The notes beneath the pieces were generated by a model. It did no database searches and was not told the DNA's origin. It was given only the letters and a program-made list of their open reading frames with translations. Source: Polychytrium aggregatum (lineage: Eukaryota > Chytridiomycota > Chytridiomycetes > Polychytriales). From it: DNA of 64,000 nucleotides. The stretch is taken from the NCBI RefSeq assembly GCF_025602895.1, contig NW_026516206.1, forward strand, positions 806,001-870,000. Reading direction: 5' to 3'. Every line of letters begins with the position of its first letter. Position 1 is the first letter of the stretch. The position numbers and the translations under genes are program-made. Below, piece after piece: positions 21,222-33,840 of this stretch.

Positions 21222-24200
21222 CTAGTCATCGTAGTTGTTGTCTTCGCCGCGATGAGTGGCCTTGACCCGCTTGATCTCGGGAAGGCCGTGCTCGTCTTTG
21301 TAGAGACCGTCTTCGTGCTCGGGGATGCCGGGCCGCTTCAGCGCGGAGCCGTGGTGGTCAGGGCCGCCGGGATGGTCTGATCGGTGGGATGCAGCAAGGA
21401 CAGCGATTGGTCAATAATCTACACAGCGATTTGCATGGTCCTGTCGGCCCAATGCACATGAAAGTGGCACCCTGAGCGGAGCCCGAGCGACCACAGCCAC
21501 CTACCAACATCGCGCTCGTCGCGATCGATGCGTCCTCTCCTCAAGCCATCAAACCCGTTATCACCTGCTAGCCGCACGTCGCCAGGATGGGGCATCGGGT
21601 AGTGGTGTCCAACTTCGCCAGGCCGCCCCGAGACAGTCGACATATCGGGGTGATCGTGGCCGTCGTAGCGGTCGTGGCCAGAGACGTGCGGGTGGCCTTG
21701 AAGACCGCTCTCCCGTGGAGGCACAGCGCCGGTGGGATTCGCACCGTGGTAGAGGCGGCCATTCGACTCCTTCACCGACGGTGCCATCGGCGAGTCCATG
21801 TGTGCGCCAACTGCGCGCGGGTCTGCAACGCCGCGGTATGGGATTTTTCCAGGATAGTCGCGGTCGTAGCGGTCCCTCAGATCTCGCCCATCCTTGTAGT
21901 CCTTGGCATCCCGGATATCTCGCCCGCTGTAGGCGTCGCGCAGGGTGGGTGTTGGGGCCATCGGGGTATTGGGATGCGAGGGGTGGGCTCCTTCGCGAGC
22001 ATCCCACATCTCACGGCCGTCGACGAGCTCCTTCTCGCGACCGTCTCGGACATCACGCGGCGTCCGGACGTCGCGGCTCGGGGTTCGTTCGGGATAGTAT
22101 TCGTTCCCTCGGCCAACCCCGCCGGCGCTGGGAGGAGGTGCGTATCGATCGACAGGCGGCTTGCGGCTGTCCATTCGGGGATCATATCGCTCAGCAACTC
22201 CCGGTCGGCCCATCGGTGGTGCGCCATCAAAGGGAGCAGGGCCGTTTGTGCTGGGCATGCGGTCGGAGGGCCAGGCGCCGTAGTCCGGAGGCGGCCCGCC
22301 CCGTCCATCGGGAGCCGGCGAAGGGGACTCGAGGGGGGCTCCGCGAGCATCGTAGCGGTACGGACCCGCGCCCGGAGCGCCATAGGGATCCTTGAAAGCC
22401 GGGTTAAAGTCCGGGCGGCGGCCCTGATCATTGTGGAAACCCGGGTGGGGCGAGGGCTGAGCGGACTCTGGCGCCATGGGCGCAATCTTTGGCGAGTTGC
22501 GGGCTCCAGAGACGTTGCGGCGATGGCCCATCCGAGGAGAAGCAGCGGGCTGACCCGGATGCACCTTGTTCGGCGGTGGACCTCGAATCGGATCGGCCGG
22601 AGGGCCTCGCATGGCGTCGGGGGGACCTCGAGGGAGCAGCTCTCCGCCAGGACCACGGCCGCCTTCCATGCCCGGTCCAGCCCTCATCGAATCACTGCCG
22701 GCCATGTAGTTGCCTGGATATGGGCTCGAGCGTGCTTCGGCGGCAGGATCGCGAAAGGGGGGTGCGCTCTGGTTGGGGGTCGAGCCATGCGTGTGGGGAG
22801 GCTGTGGATACGGGTTGGAGGAGGGATGCGGCGAGGGGGCAGGTCCCGACTGCGACTGCGATGAGGGATGAGTGTCAGGGTAGTATGAAGATGGGTTCTT
22901 TGCATTGGGGTTGCGCTCGATATCCTGTGCCGAGGTCGATTGGTCGAGTCGAAAGGCGGGAGCGGTGCAGAGTTAGAAACGAGGATCCAGAGGAGCTCCG
23001 ACAGCTGTGCTGGTATTTGCTGACCAGGGACAGGAACGGGAACAGGAACTTGACTGAAACCGAAAGACTTACCCGTCCGAGCCATGGAGGAACACTGCCG
23101 CCGGCTGGGGGACGGTCTCCACGTCCAAAGGGAGATGATACATGTGCTGTGAATGAGCTGTGGTCACTGCTCAAGGGTTGGTGTCGGGGCTGCTGGCCAG
23201 CACTGGAGAGCCGGTAGGGGAGGGGGGACGAAGTCAATAATGCCTCCTGGCTCGATATGCAGGCCCCCAGCGATCCATGGCCGCTTTGACGACTCCTAGA
23301 GCAACTCCCACCTTGCACCACTTCGGAGAGCTTGCAGGCGCTGCTTGATGTTTTGATTGTTCGGATCCAGCTCGAGGGCTCGGGAGTATGCATCGATAGC
23401 ATCGTTAACTTGATCGTGGCAAGCCTCGTAAAGGGTTCCGATGTCATACCAGACTTCGCTGAGATAGGGGTTCAGGCAAATGGCTCGACTGTAGGCATCC
23501 AGCGCATCGCGATACTGAGAGAATGCGCAATAATCAGCAAAGCAACAGGGACACTGGTCCGGGTGTGGGTATCCGGCTGGAGAAGAGTACGGAGGCACAT
23601 CCGCAAAACAAACCTGATTGCGCTGATAGTAGAGAGCGCCGATCGAGCACCATATGGCGGGATTCTGGTTGTCCAAGTTGATGGCCTGCTGGAAAGCGTG
23701 GTACGCATTGCTGTATCTCTGTTGCGCCATGAAGCAGCGCCCAAGGAGATAGTGGGACTGAGCCGCATCTTGGTTGTCTGTATCCGTGTTTCGCCGCCGA
23801 CGAATCACAATTAGCGACCGGGAGGATGGAAATGAGGACCGAGTGCAAATTCAAAGTCGAGCGACGGCGGAGGGTTGGAAGAAAGCACAGTAATAGAATC
23901 AGCAGATGGTCGAATCCCGGTCGTGCGCCAAACGTTGGTGTTAGCTATTATGGATACAGTGCGATTGGAGATGACTGTACCACTGAACTCGAGAGATCGA
24001 TTGATAAACTGAATGGCAGCATCCTGGTTGCAAAACGACGTGCCAGGCTGATGGTAAAGCCAGCCCATTTGCTGTAGGACTTTGGCATGGTTGGGGTTCT
24101 CTTTCAAAACTCGCTCGTACGCATCGCGAGCCGGGAGGAACTTTGAGCGTCGGAGGGAGGCAGAGTCGTGGAAATAGGACAATGAGGGGGGGGGTGTCGT

Positions 24201-26260
24201 CAGTTAGTGCATTGTTCGGTGCGAGGTCGTCGCCTGACACATCGTGCGAGGAGCCACTTTTCCACGAGCATTTGAGCACAGGGCCGTACCTCTTTTTGCT
24301 GTTCGTACACAAGGCCGATCTGAAACCAAATATCCGTTTCGACGAGAGGCTTGGGGGGAGACGAGAGCACATAGCGGAAGCACTGTAAACCCAGAGCCAC
24401 CGCCAGCAGTTCGCCATAGACAAGACGTTGAAGCGAAGCCGTTAGTCAAGAGGCCACCGGGCGACGATCGGCGAAGAGGACGCTGCACCTAACCCAGTGC
24501 TCGATCACGGCAAGTTGCGACAGCTGCTGACCTCCAGACTCTGGCTGTATTTTTGCTGCTGCTTGTAGATGATTCCGAGTCGGAAATAGATCTCGCTCGC
24601 CTTTTCGAATTTTGGATCCATCGAAATGACGGACGTGAAGGCTTCCTCGGCATATTCGTAGGATCCATATCGATCATAGAGAATACCGATGCCGTACCAC
24701 AGCTGAGGGTCCTGTTGTGTGGTGGGAGGCAGGGCCCCGTGGGGGATTGACTTGTCAGACTCGTCGCGCACTCAGAGCCAGCTTCAAGCGCCGACACGAT
24801 CCAAGACTCTGGCAACATTGGAAGCTGCTTTGCCTCCGAGGCAGATGTATCTCCGAGCCACCGATTTGACCAAGCCACGAGCCCACACGACCAACACAGC
24901 GACGACCGAACGATCGATCAGCTGACTGGGTGATCGGAAAGTCCACTCGCGGTAGCCATGCATCCATCACCACACTCACAACGCTATTCGCCATCCTTCA
25001 AACGAGCATCTTTGCCGCTTGTATCCAAGACGCAGCTCATAACAAATGCTACCTTTGGGTTCGGCAAGAAGTACAGGGCCCGCTGGTAGGAGTTGTAGGC
25101 CTTCTGGAGCTCGTCCAGCATCAGATGGCAGTGGGCCAACGAGCCCCAGTGTTCTCCGTTCTGCTGGTCAAAGTCTTTGAGATACTTGGAAAAGTAGTCA
25201 ACGGCCTGACAGAGAGTCATGTTGGGATCAAGCACAAAGGGTCAGAAAGGCACACGTTCCGGGATCAGGAGAAGGCAGAGAGGATGCCCAAGCTCCGAGG
25301 TGCCCAAGGGATCGAGTGCCACGAGGAAGCATCCAGCGGACCCAACTCGGCCGCAGGACCACATCGAGTGCACTCGTTAGTCTGCCACCATGCGCCTTCA
25401 GTTGAGATGCGCGGTAATGATGCCGGCGTGCTGGCTCCTCGACTGGATGACTAATAGCCGCCCAGCCGGAGCATTTCGCCGACCGCCACCAGATCGTGCC
25501 GATGGTTCTCGTCGTCAGAGAGAATGCCACGGAGCCATGATCTGTTGGCTGGCTGGCTGCTGGGACAAGGACAGAAGCAGGGGAATCCAGGGCCAACGAC
25601 ATGCGGGCAGAGCGTTCTCTGGCTCGAAGATAGGCTGGCCCCAGGTCGAGGGGCGATCTGCCAGGATGGTGCGCCACGACCTACTTTGGTATAGTGCTCC
25701 CTGGATTTGCAGGCCACTGCGCAGCGGATGAGAGCGGTTGAGTTCTGTGGGTTGTATCGAAGGACGTTTTCAAAGGCAACGACGGCACGATCGATGTCAT
25801 TTAGAGTCTCCGACAGCCGCCCTGGCGATGGAGGTTGGTAAGACAGGTCATGGGAAAGAGCGAGAGGGTGAGTCAAAAGCGGGGAGGAGGGGGCGAATAC
25901 GGACCGGGGATAGTACTGAGGGAAGGAATAGGCTGACTGCGTCCGAGATAGTTCAGAAAGAGACACTGCAGAGCACATCGATGTCGCAGTGGAATTCTGG
26001 GTAGTGCGGCGATATCGATGGGTGCGGGATCGAGCGGCAGTGGAGCTCGACATTACAAAGAAGAGGGAAGGAAGATGGATGCTGCTGGGGGGGAATAGAA
26101 AAGAGCACGCCCAAGATCGAGCAAACGGATAGAGGCAAGCCAAGGGATGCCGATGGCGGCGGATGCTCGTCGGGGTTGGGTGCGTACCAATCTGGAACCA
26201 CGTTTGCTCGTTCAGATGCGCCAGGTGCTGCGAGGGATTGCTCGCGGGAGGAGCAGGCAT
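21222..26260 (-). CDS. CYC8: CYC8/SSN6 general transcriptional corepressor (TPR protein)
   Basis: Partner of Tup1; recruits the corepressor to DNA-binding repressors. Exon 1 is 26260-26188 (MPAPPASNPSQHLAHLNEQT then WFQIG), exon 2 25821-25685, then exons carrying successive TPRs to about 23300. Examples are AVDYFSKYLKDFDQQNGEHW (exon starts about 25219), LWYGIGILYDRYGSYEYAEE (about 24712), CFRYVLSSPPKPLVETDIWF (about 24385) and YRDALDAYSRAICLNPYLSE (about 23517). Order and wording match Cyc8 TPRs 1-10. A Pro/Gly/Arg/Asp-rich low-complexity C-terminus follows (large exon about 22931-21509, then about 21373-21222) ending RGEDNNYDD. This charged tail has repeated RD/YD dipeptides and is not conserved in yeast. 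The gene is divergent from TBL1, another corepressor subunit. Confidence 0.93.
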
Positions 26261-27169
26261 GGTGACGATGTCGGAAAGCGATGGGCTTGGAGTCCGGTTA
26301 CCGGGGAGAGCAGCGAGGGAGAGATGGAGGGGAGGGAGGGCCAAGAAGGACGGGCCTGAGCGTCGGCAGGACAGCACAGATGGTGGTCAAAGGAAAGGGC
26401 AAGAGCGACTGCTCAGGAGAACGAGGGCGACGGAAGAGTGCGAGCGAGCGAAAAAGGGCCGGCGAGAGCGATGCCGGGGGGGGGAGAGGACAAGGCGTGT
26501 CCAAAAAACGCAAAAAGCGAGGAGAGAAGGGGCGGCGAGGGCACGGCGAGACGGGGGGCGAGGACGCGGAGACACTGTCGCCAGTGGGCACGGCGAGGGC
26601 ACAGCGAGGGCGAGGGCGAGGGCGAGGGCGAGGGGCGGATTCGGTGAGCCGCTCGGCACCCGGCCCAGGCGAGCACTTTCGCACTTGTTGCCGGCCCCCC
26701 CAGCAAAGCCACAGCACGCCCCCCCCCGCCCGGCAGTCGCCCACGCTGCCCAGGCGGTGCCCGGATCGGCTCGGCGGGTGGCCCTGGGACCTTGCTCGGA
26801 CCGACCCAGGCTACGGGCACGAGGGCTAGGGCTGCCCCCCGCCTCGCCCCCCGCCCTAACCCTCGTCCCGTGCCCTCGCCGCCCTTCTTCGCCGTGCCTT
26901 CTCTCGCGCCGACTTCCCGCTCTGGTTCGTCTCGGTGGTCCTGCTTATCCTGCTCGTCCATCTCGGGTCTCCCGATAGCATCTCCATCACGTCGTGTCGA
27001 CTGGCCTCCCTCGCCTCGCTGCTCGGACCGTCAGTCTGCGCAGGATCTGCAGCCGCCTTCCTCGCACGCCTCTCCCTGATACAGCCCTTCACTCACGCAT
27101 CCACACCCTCTGCTCGATCGGGGTTGTCTGTCTCACACGATCAACCTCCCGGATTCACGGCTGCCCAAG
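26261..27169. promoter_or_regulatory. Bidirectional promoter region CYC8/TBL1
   Basis: About 900 bp of very GC-rich DNA between two starts, with a GAGGGC tandem stretch (about 26597-26638), a C-run and pyrimidine-rich tracts toward TBL1. Overlapping ORFs here are compositional artefacts. Confidence 0.55.
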
Positions 27170-30100
27170 ATGCATTCCAATCTGCAGATCACCAGCGACG
27201 ATGTCAACTATCTCATCTACAGATACCTTCTGGAATCAGGCATGCATCGCTACTCTTCTCTCACTTGGTCACCTCCCGGAAACAACACCCCTCTCGCTGC
27301 TGCCAATCGACATTCTCCCCGATGCACACCCACCTGACCCATTAATGCCATCGTCTGCATCTGCACCCGCACCAAAACACCAATTCCCCTCCCCCAAAAC
27401 CCCTCCAACGAACCGCGTCTTGGTCAATCCGCACGCCCAGGCTTTGTCCATTCCCGATTTGCCTTTGAGATCGAGTCGGCCATCCACAAGTCAGACATCA
27501 AGGGATCGGAGGTCAAGTCTGGTGCTCTGATCGAGATCCTCCAGAAGGGCATGCGCTACTGTGAGGTCGAGGCCCACACCAACCTCGATGGTACCGAGAA
27601 AAAGTGCATGGCCCCCTTCAATCTCCTGGGCGTGCACAAATGTGACCTCGCCGCCGACGACCTGGAGGAGCGGGACGAGCGCTCTGCCAAGCGCCAGAAG
27701 AAGCTCCAGTCCGACGACATCTCACAGTCGTCCAAGCGTGACCGCAAGGAGGAAAAGCGCATCCAGAAGCTGGAAAAGGAGAGAAAGTCCAAGAAGGAGC
27801 CCAGCTCCGCCTCACAGCCCGATTCGCACTCGCTGAAATCCTCGCAGTCAGTCGATCGCCTCCCGGATAAATCCGATGTGGATATGCTTGATGCCGCTGG
27901 CGGTCCGGATCAGCCCGACTCGCCAAAACACAGGCCCGCAAACCCGGAGCCGTCGTCCAAATCCGAAAACTCGGCTTCTCTCGACCGCGCCGCCGATACT
28001 GCCGATGAAACTGGCTCGGTAGGCGAATCAACATTCAAGACTGGCGCTGATGCCGATGCCTCGGAGACCGTCTCGAAGGCTGACGCTGGCGACACCGCCA
28101 TGATCACCCTCGATGAGATCACCGTGCTCAAGGGCCACGCCTCTGAGGTGTTTGCGTGCTCCTGGAACCCTGTGGAGAAGCTGCTCGCTACGGGGTGAGT
28201 AGGGCGGCGACGTCGGCTACCTGCAAGACCGAATCGCGGGTGTGCTAACTTTGGATGCTCGGATGTGCTGACTTTGGATGCTTGGATTTACCGCCTTGGC
28301 TGATCGGATGTGCCGTTGGCTGATCGGATGTGCCGTCTTGGCTGACCCTGCTTGCCTGCTTGCCTGCTTGCCTGCTTGCCTGCTTGCCTGCTTGCCTGCT
28401 TGCCTGCTTGCCTGCTTGCCTGCTTGCCTGCTTGCCTGCTTGCCTGCTTGCCTGCTTGCCTGCTTGCCTGCTCCCAACCCGCGTCTGCCGCCCTCGCCCT
28501 CCAGCTCCGGCGACTCGACAGCCCGAATCTGGACCATTCCCGATTCACCCTCCAGCATCAACACCTGCATTACACTATTGCACGAGACCACCGTAGCCAG
28601 CGCCGATGGATCTGACAACAAAGACGTGACCGCTCTCGAGTGGAATGTACGCTGCTCTCTCCATTGATCTGGCCTCTGGCAAGTCGTTGGTCCCACCGGC
28701 CCAGAAGTGCAACCCCCCACTGATATCTTGTCTGCCGTTGTCCAAACACCGTTTCATAAACAGCCGGCCGGGACACATCTGGCCACGGGCACATACGACG
28801 GTCTAACAAGAATCTGGACCAAGGAAGGTGTACTCGTCCATACGATGCACCGACACAATGGCCCGGTTTTTGCTCTCAAGTGGAACAAGTCCGGCGACTT
28901 GCTGCTGAGCGGCAGCGTCGACAAGACAGCAGTCATCTCGGACGCCCGAACAGGCGAGCAGCGCCAGCAGTTCGAATTTCACTCGGGTAAGACAACTGAC
29001 TGAACAGCCAGCATCGCAATGATCAATGGCCAGCAAAGCCTGCAGCCGTGCTCGAGAATACCGAGCACCAACACCATCCAGCATGTGGAATCACCATCCA
29101 CCGACACCGACACCGATCCGTTGTCTGTGGCATGTCACCTGCTCCTGGCAAATCCAATCCCTGCTCCTGTCTCTGCCGTCTGCCTCTTGCCTGCCGACTG
29201 ACCACCGTTATCCGACATCTGCTGTCTTTGCTGCTGGACCTCCAGCACCCACCCTCGATGTCGATTGGAAAGACGATACCACCTTTGCGACGTGCTCGAG
29301 TGATCAGCAGATCTTTGTATGCCAGCTCGGCTCTCTTGAACCCCTGAAGCAGTTCAGTGGCCACTCGGGCGAGGTCAACGCCGTCAAGTGGGATCCGATG
29401 GGACAGCATCTAGCCTCCTGCAGCGACGACTGCACAGCAAAGATCTGGAGTCTTGACTCGGATGTGGCCCTCGCGACACTGGAGGGGCACGACAAGGAAA
29501 TCTATAGCATCACATGGTGTCCAGTTGTGACGGAAAAGCGGAAGCTCTTGGCCACGTATGTACTTCAGAGGGCGCTGGCCTTGAATATGCAAGAGCGCCC
29601 CCGTTGTGAGCCAGGCGAATGACGGGCCCCGCCTTCTTGTAGCTCACCTATTCACCCACTCGCCTCCTACCGCCCTCCCCTCCCTCCCTCCATACCGCAG
29701 GAGCTCATTTGACGCAACAGCTCGTGTATGGGATGCCATCTCAGGGACATGCGTCTTCCTCCTGGAACGGCACGTTGAGGCCATCTACTCAGTGTCGTTC
29801 AGCCCCGATGGCGAATATCTCGCCAGCGGATCATTCGATAACAACATGAACATCTGGTCGATGAAGGATGGCTCGCTTCTCAGAACCTTCACCGGCAACG
29901 GTGGAATCTTTGAGGTCAACTGGAATCCCCACGGCGACCAGCTGGCCGCATGCTTCTCGAACAACAACGTAAGTCGACAGAGACGGCATTTCTGTTTCTT
30001 GGTGTGGCGCTCCATGCACTGCAGCTCTGCCGATCCGATTGTCTCACCGCGGCTTCTTCTGGAAACGCCCCGGACCGATGCTGCTTCTTCAGGTCATCAT

Positions 30101-30173
30101 CGCATACCTGCCCGACTGCCGAGACAAATCCAAAGACGCGCACAAGAAGAAAGCGATCGGGAATGCTGCGTGA
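27170..30173 (+). CDS. TBL1/SIF2-type LisH and WD40 corepressor protein
   Basis: Homologue of TBL1X/TBL1XR1 and yeast Sif2, a subunit of HDAC corepressor complexes (SMRT/NCoR; Set3C). Exons: 27170-27239, 27441-28194, 28505-28646, about 28759-28985, about 29247-29556, about 29701-29968 and about 30094-30173. The LisH motif is [21 protein letters not shown] linker rich in Asp/Glu/Ser follows. The WD40 domain includes [63 protein letters not shown] and FDATARVWD, ending in ...[15 protein letters not shown]. Intron 1 requires a GC donor (CAG|GCATGC, 27240-27440). The last exon ([20 protein letters not shown]) differs from the animal VCVLDLRK end and is the least certain part. Confidence 0.93.
28347..28472 (+). 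repeat. 8-bp minisatellite in TBL1 intron 2
   Basis: About 15.7 uninterrupted copies of TTGCCTGC. The preceding 80 bp contain imperfect duplications of TTGGCTGATCGGATGTGCCG. The array is intronic, since exons 2 and 3 join in phase across it. Confidence 0.95.
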
Positions 30174-31712
30174 GCTGCTCGATTTCCGACTTGCCATCGG
30201 CCCGCGAAACTCCCCATGGGCCAGTCAGGTTGCTCAGGCTTGCTGGAACGGCAGAATCGAGACCAACTTGCCTGGTCCGGTCTGGGAGCGCTTTCACTGC
30301 CTCCCCTCCCCACAACTCCATGTACATACACCTGGCCTTGCCACCGCTTGCCGCCGCTTGCGTCCATCTGCGTCCATCTGCGTCCATCTGCAGAATCTGC
30401 GAGGCTTTCCGGCAACCATCACGCTCGCGTGCGCACGAGCAATCCATGCGAATATACAACGACCCTTTTCTGGGACATACAGGATCAGCTGCACCCCGTT
30501 CTCTGTGGAGCTGGATGCAACCTTCACCATGGCCGTTGTGCTGCTTGATGGACAATTGTGGTTTCTCGCCCATCTCGTCAGATTGCCCGCCTGACTCCGT
30601 TGCTCGCCCCGGCCCAGTTGCGGTTCAGCTGTCTCTCACGCTTGTTCGATCGTCCAATCGATCGCCAATCAGCCCTCGGCGCCAATGCCTTCCCGCCATT
30701 TGCTGATGCTTGGACTATTGTCTGCCCGTGCCGCTGACGCTTGCCCAGGCCACCCGGTCTGCTCGAAAGGCGGATTGCGGGTTTGCTCGGCCAAAGGTTG
30801 GATTCCCGTCGAAGGGCATCTGCGACTTGTCCACTTCCAGAATCGAGCTGCCGGGGGGGCTTTCCCACAGCTTCCGTCCTCCTCCGTCTGAGAATTCAGT
30901 GCCGTCGACTCTATCGATACGCACGCCTCACTTTGAAGCAACCTCCTCTCGTTTGCGATCACTGCCCGGGGGCAATCTCCGCTGACGCTCCCTTTGACCA
31001 GCCATTGTCACATCCCCTGCCCCTTGCGTCGTCGCTGCGACCCCGGTCCCGACACACATATCCCGCACGGTGGGTCTCGAATCTGCATTTTGCCCGTGAG
31101 GATAGCTCGATCTCCCACCAGGCCGTCTCATCGGGCCGTCCCACCAAGTCCACTGCATCAAGGCATCTCTCGCCCCCCGCCTCCCTGAACGGCACTGCTG
31201 TCGGGCCCTCCGCTGCCTCGTTGGAAAGTTGGCAAAACTCTCATTCCCATTCCGCCGCCCCGCACGCCGCACCCAACCACCTCTCTTGTCTGTTGCTTCT
31301 CGGCGCCCGGCGTCGGCCACCGCTGTGCCGGCTTGAGACTCTGGATCGCTTGGCATCTGCGGCTCCAATTCGTCGGCCGTCTGCTTGCACATCCTATGCC
31401 CCTCGCCCCCTCATTTCGCTCGGTGATTCGTCTCGGTTCAACACACATCGTATTCGAGACAACTCGTAGACTCACACTCACCTGCATCCTGATCGCTCCC
31501 GTCTCTCTCTGGCTTCAGAACGCTGGCCCTGCAAACTCATTGTCAATCGAGCCCTTGCAGAGGAATCGCCCCTCCCTCAAGCTCACATTTGCTTTCCAAT
31601 CGGCAAGCCTTCCCTCCAGCAAGATCGTGAGTCCACCCTCTGAATCACAGCATCTGCCATTGTGCTCAACGCATCACCTCCAGCCTTTGCCAAGCAGCCT
31701 TCTTTGCCCCCC
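30174..31712. other. Intergenic: TBL1 3' flank and OSH6-like upstream region
   Basis: About 1.5 kb. A 10-bp repeat CGTCCATCTG x3 lies at about 30361-30390. The right half is C/T-rich and probably promoter or 5' UTR of the next gene; a short in-frame upstream Met at 31662 exists. No recognisable gene on either strand. Confidence 0.4.
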
Positions 31713-33840
31713 ATGAGTGACTCCAACGACGCCAGCGAAATATCAAACCTCGGAGCCGATGTCGACAAGGAGGTTCTCGATGAGGAGCCGCGCTCCATCC
31801 TGCTGGGGCTCATCTCTCAGCTCCGGAAAGACATGGATCTACACCGGGTGACGCTGCCGACCTTTGTCCTGGAGCCCAGAAGCATGTGCGAACGAATCAC
31901 TGATTTTATGAGCCATCCACAGCTGATCTTGGGGTAAGAAGGCCACAACCAGCGTACAGGAGAATCGCAGAGACACAAGCGGGAGAGGCGGATCCAATCG
32001 AGACGGGTGTCTGTGTCGATAGCGTTAGCCACGGCCATCGCACCTGCTGCTGCCGGGCAGTGCCGCCTCGTCGTTCCAGGCTCGTTTTGAGTTCGTTGTG
32101 GTCGATCCTTGGCTGCTCATGTGTCCCTGGTCCGTCGCGATCGTCGCAGCGGCCAGATCTGCTTGAGGGGATCCGGCGATTGATCTGCAGGGCAGCAAAA
32201 GCACACAGGCAGCCGGGTCGATCAGCACCGATTATGAGCGCTGGCCGCCATTCGTATTGACCGCTATCCACGAATATCGCAACCTCCAGAACGTCCAAGA
32301 AAGACGATCCGATGGAGCGCTTCATCGATGTCGTGCGATACTATCTCTCCGGCTGGCATATCAAGCCCAAGGTTGTGGTGGGACGGATGGGATAGGATGG
32401 GATGGGATGGTGGTGATGAGATGCCATTGGATGGAGCAGGATTCATGTGATGGAACGGAGTGGGGCTGGTCCGGTCAATCCTGGATCTCGACGATCTGCC
32501 TTGATCGGCGCATCAGAGAGCATCTCGCCGCCCGCAATTGCAACCCAGACAGCGACTCGTTCTTGTCGCTTTATGATGCTCCAAGTCGTTCGTCGCTCAG
32601 CCACACTCACACATGCCCTTGCGTTCTGCAGGGAGTCAAGAAACCGTATAACCCTGTTCTCGGCGAGTTCTTCCGATGCCGATACAAGCTCGAGGACCAG
32701 ACCGAAGCCATCTACGTCTGCGAACAAGTCTCGCACCACCCGCCCATCAGTGCATACTTTTACGCCTCGCCCGACAACAACCTGGTGATCGAGGGGGATC
32801 TCCGTCCCAAATCGCGGTTTCTGGGGAACTCGGCTGCCACGATCATGGGGGGCGGAAGCCGGATTCGGTTCCTGAACCGCCCCGGCGAAGAATACCACAT
32901 CTCCCTGCCCAACATGTATGTCCGCGGCATCTTGTTCGGCACGATGTATCTTGAACTCGGCGACGAAGTGACCATCCAGTGTCCGGAGCTTGATCTGACG
33001 TGTGAACTCGAGTTCAAGACAAAGGTTGGTCCCGGATACATGCCTCTTGCTCGACTTTTCGCCACCCGCACACTCGGCGCTCTCTTGCTAACCGGCGGAT
33101 CGCTTTCCGATGGCCGTGACCCGCTTGCCGCGGATCCATCGACCGCTCCATCCATCCATCGGTCCAATCTCGGCGATGCGGCTCAGGGATTCTTCTCGGG
33201 AACCTACAATGGCATCGCAGGCAAAATCAAGCGAGAATCGTCTGGCGACATACTCTACAAGATCAGCGGCAAGTGGTCCGAGGTCATCTTCATCAGCGCC
33301 GTCGGCAAGAAGGGCTGCCAGGCCGAACAGGTCCTCTTTGACGTATCCAAGGAAAAGTGCTCCGCCAAGATCGTCCAGCCAGAGTGCGAGCAGGAAGAAT
33401 TCGAAAGTCGCCGACTCTGGAGCAGAGTCACCAAGGCCATCGGCGCTCGGAACATGGACGATGCTACCGACGAGAAGACAGCAATCGAGGACAACCAGCG
33501 GCGAGCCGGCAAGGAGAGGACCGTTGAGGAGATACACTGGCAAACTCGGTTCTTTGAGCCAAGTGGCCCGAACTGGAAGCTGAGACTGGGCGACAGGTGA
33601 GGCTCCTACCACTTGTGCTGATTGCATCATTCCATGTGTGCTAATCTGCCTCCCTCCTCCTCATGGTGTCGCATTACCTATTCCGATGTACCGCCCGGTG
33701 ATCACAGTATATACAACGATCCCGCGGCTGCCAAGAAGGCCCTTGCCGACTTTATATACTCGCCCGCACAGCTCCCACAGCACCAAAAGTTCTGGCTGGA
33801 CGAGTCAGCCGGCAGCCCTACGAAACAACGGGCCGACTAG
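31713..33840 (+). CDS. Oxysterol-binding protein-related protein, OSH6/OSH7-like
   Basis: Lipid-transfer protein; Osh6/7 exchange phosphatidylserine for PI4P at ER-plasma-membrane contacts. Exons: 31713-31933, 32290-32371, 32632-33596 and 33708-33840, all in phase. Key blocks: LPTFVLEPRSMCERITDFMS (lid), RFIDVVRYYLSGWHIKPK, the family signature GVKKPYNPVLGEFFRC, the EQVSHHPPISAYF fingerprint (HH binds PI4P phosphates), and INKPGEE-like RPGEEYHISLPNMYVRG. No PH domain or ankyrin repeats, so it is a short ORP. The donor of exon 3 (AG|GTGAGG) overlaps an in-frame TGA at 33598-33600; splicing removes it and adds a 43-residue tail (YNDPAAAKKALADFIYSPAQ...). Retaining the intron would end the protein at 33600. 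Confidence 0.92.

Noticed and set aside
21561-22864. Long frames antisense to the CYC8 C-terminal exon
   Set aside because: Shadow of the Pro/Gly/Arg/Asp-rich coding sequence; the sense frame is contiguous with the TPR exons and a proper splice structure.
26163-26978. Arg/Glu/Gly-rich frames in the CYC8/TBL1 interval, plus and minus
   Set aside because: Low-complexity GAGGGC repeat and GC-rich promoter; both neighbours' first exons are accounted for outside it.
28217-28720. Repetitive peptide frames ([16 protein letters not shown])
   Set aside because: Direct translation of the 8-bp array inside TBL1 intron 2; flanking exons join in phase without it.
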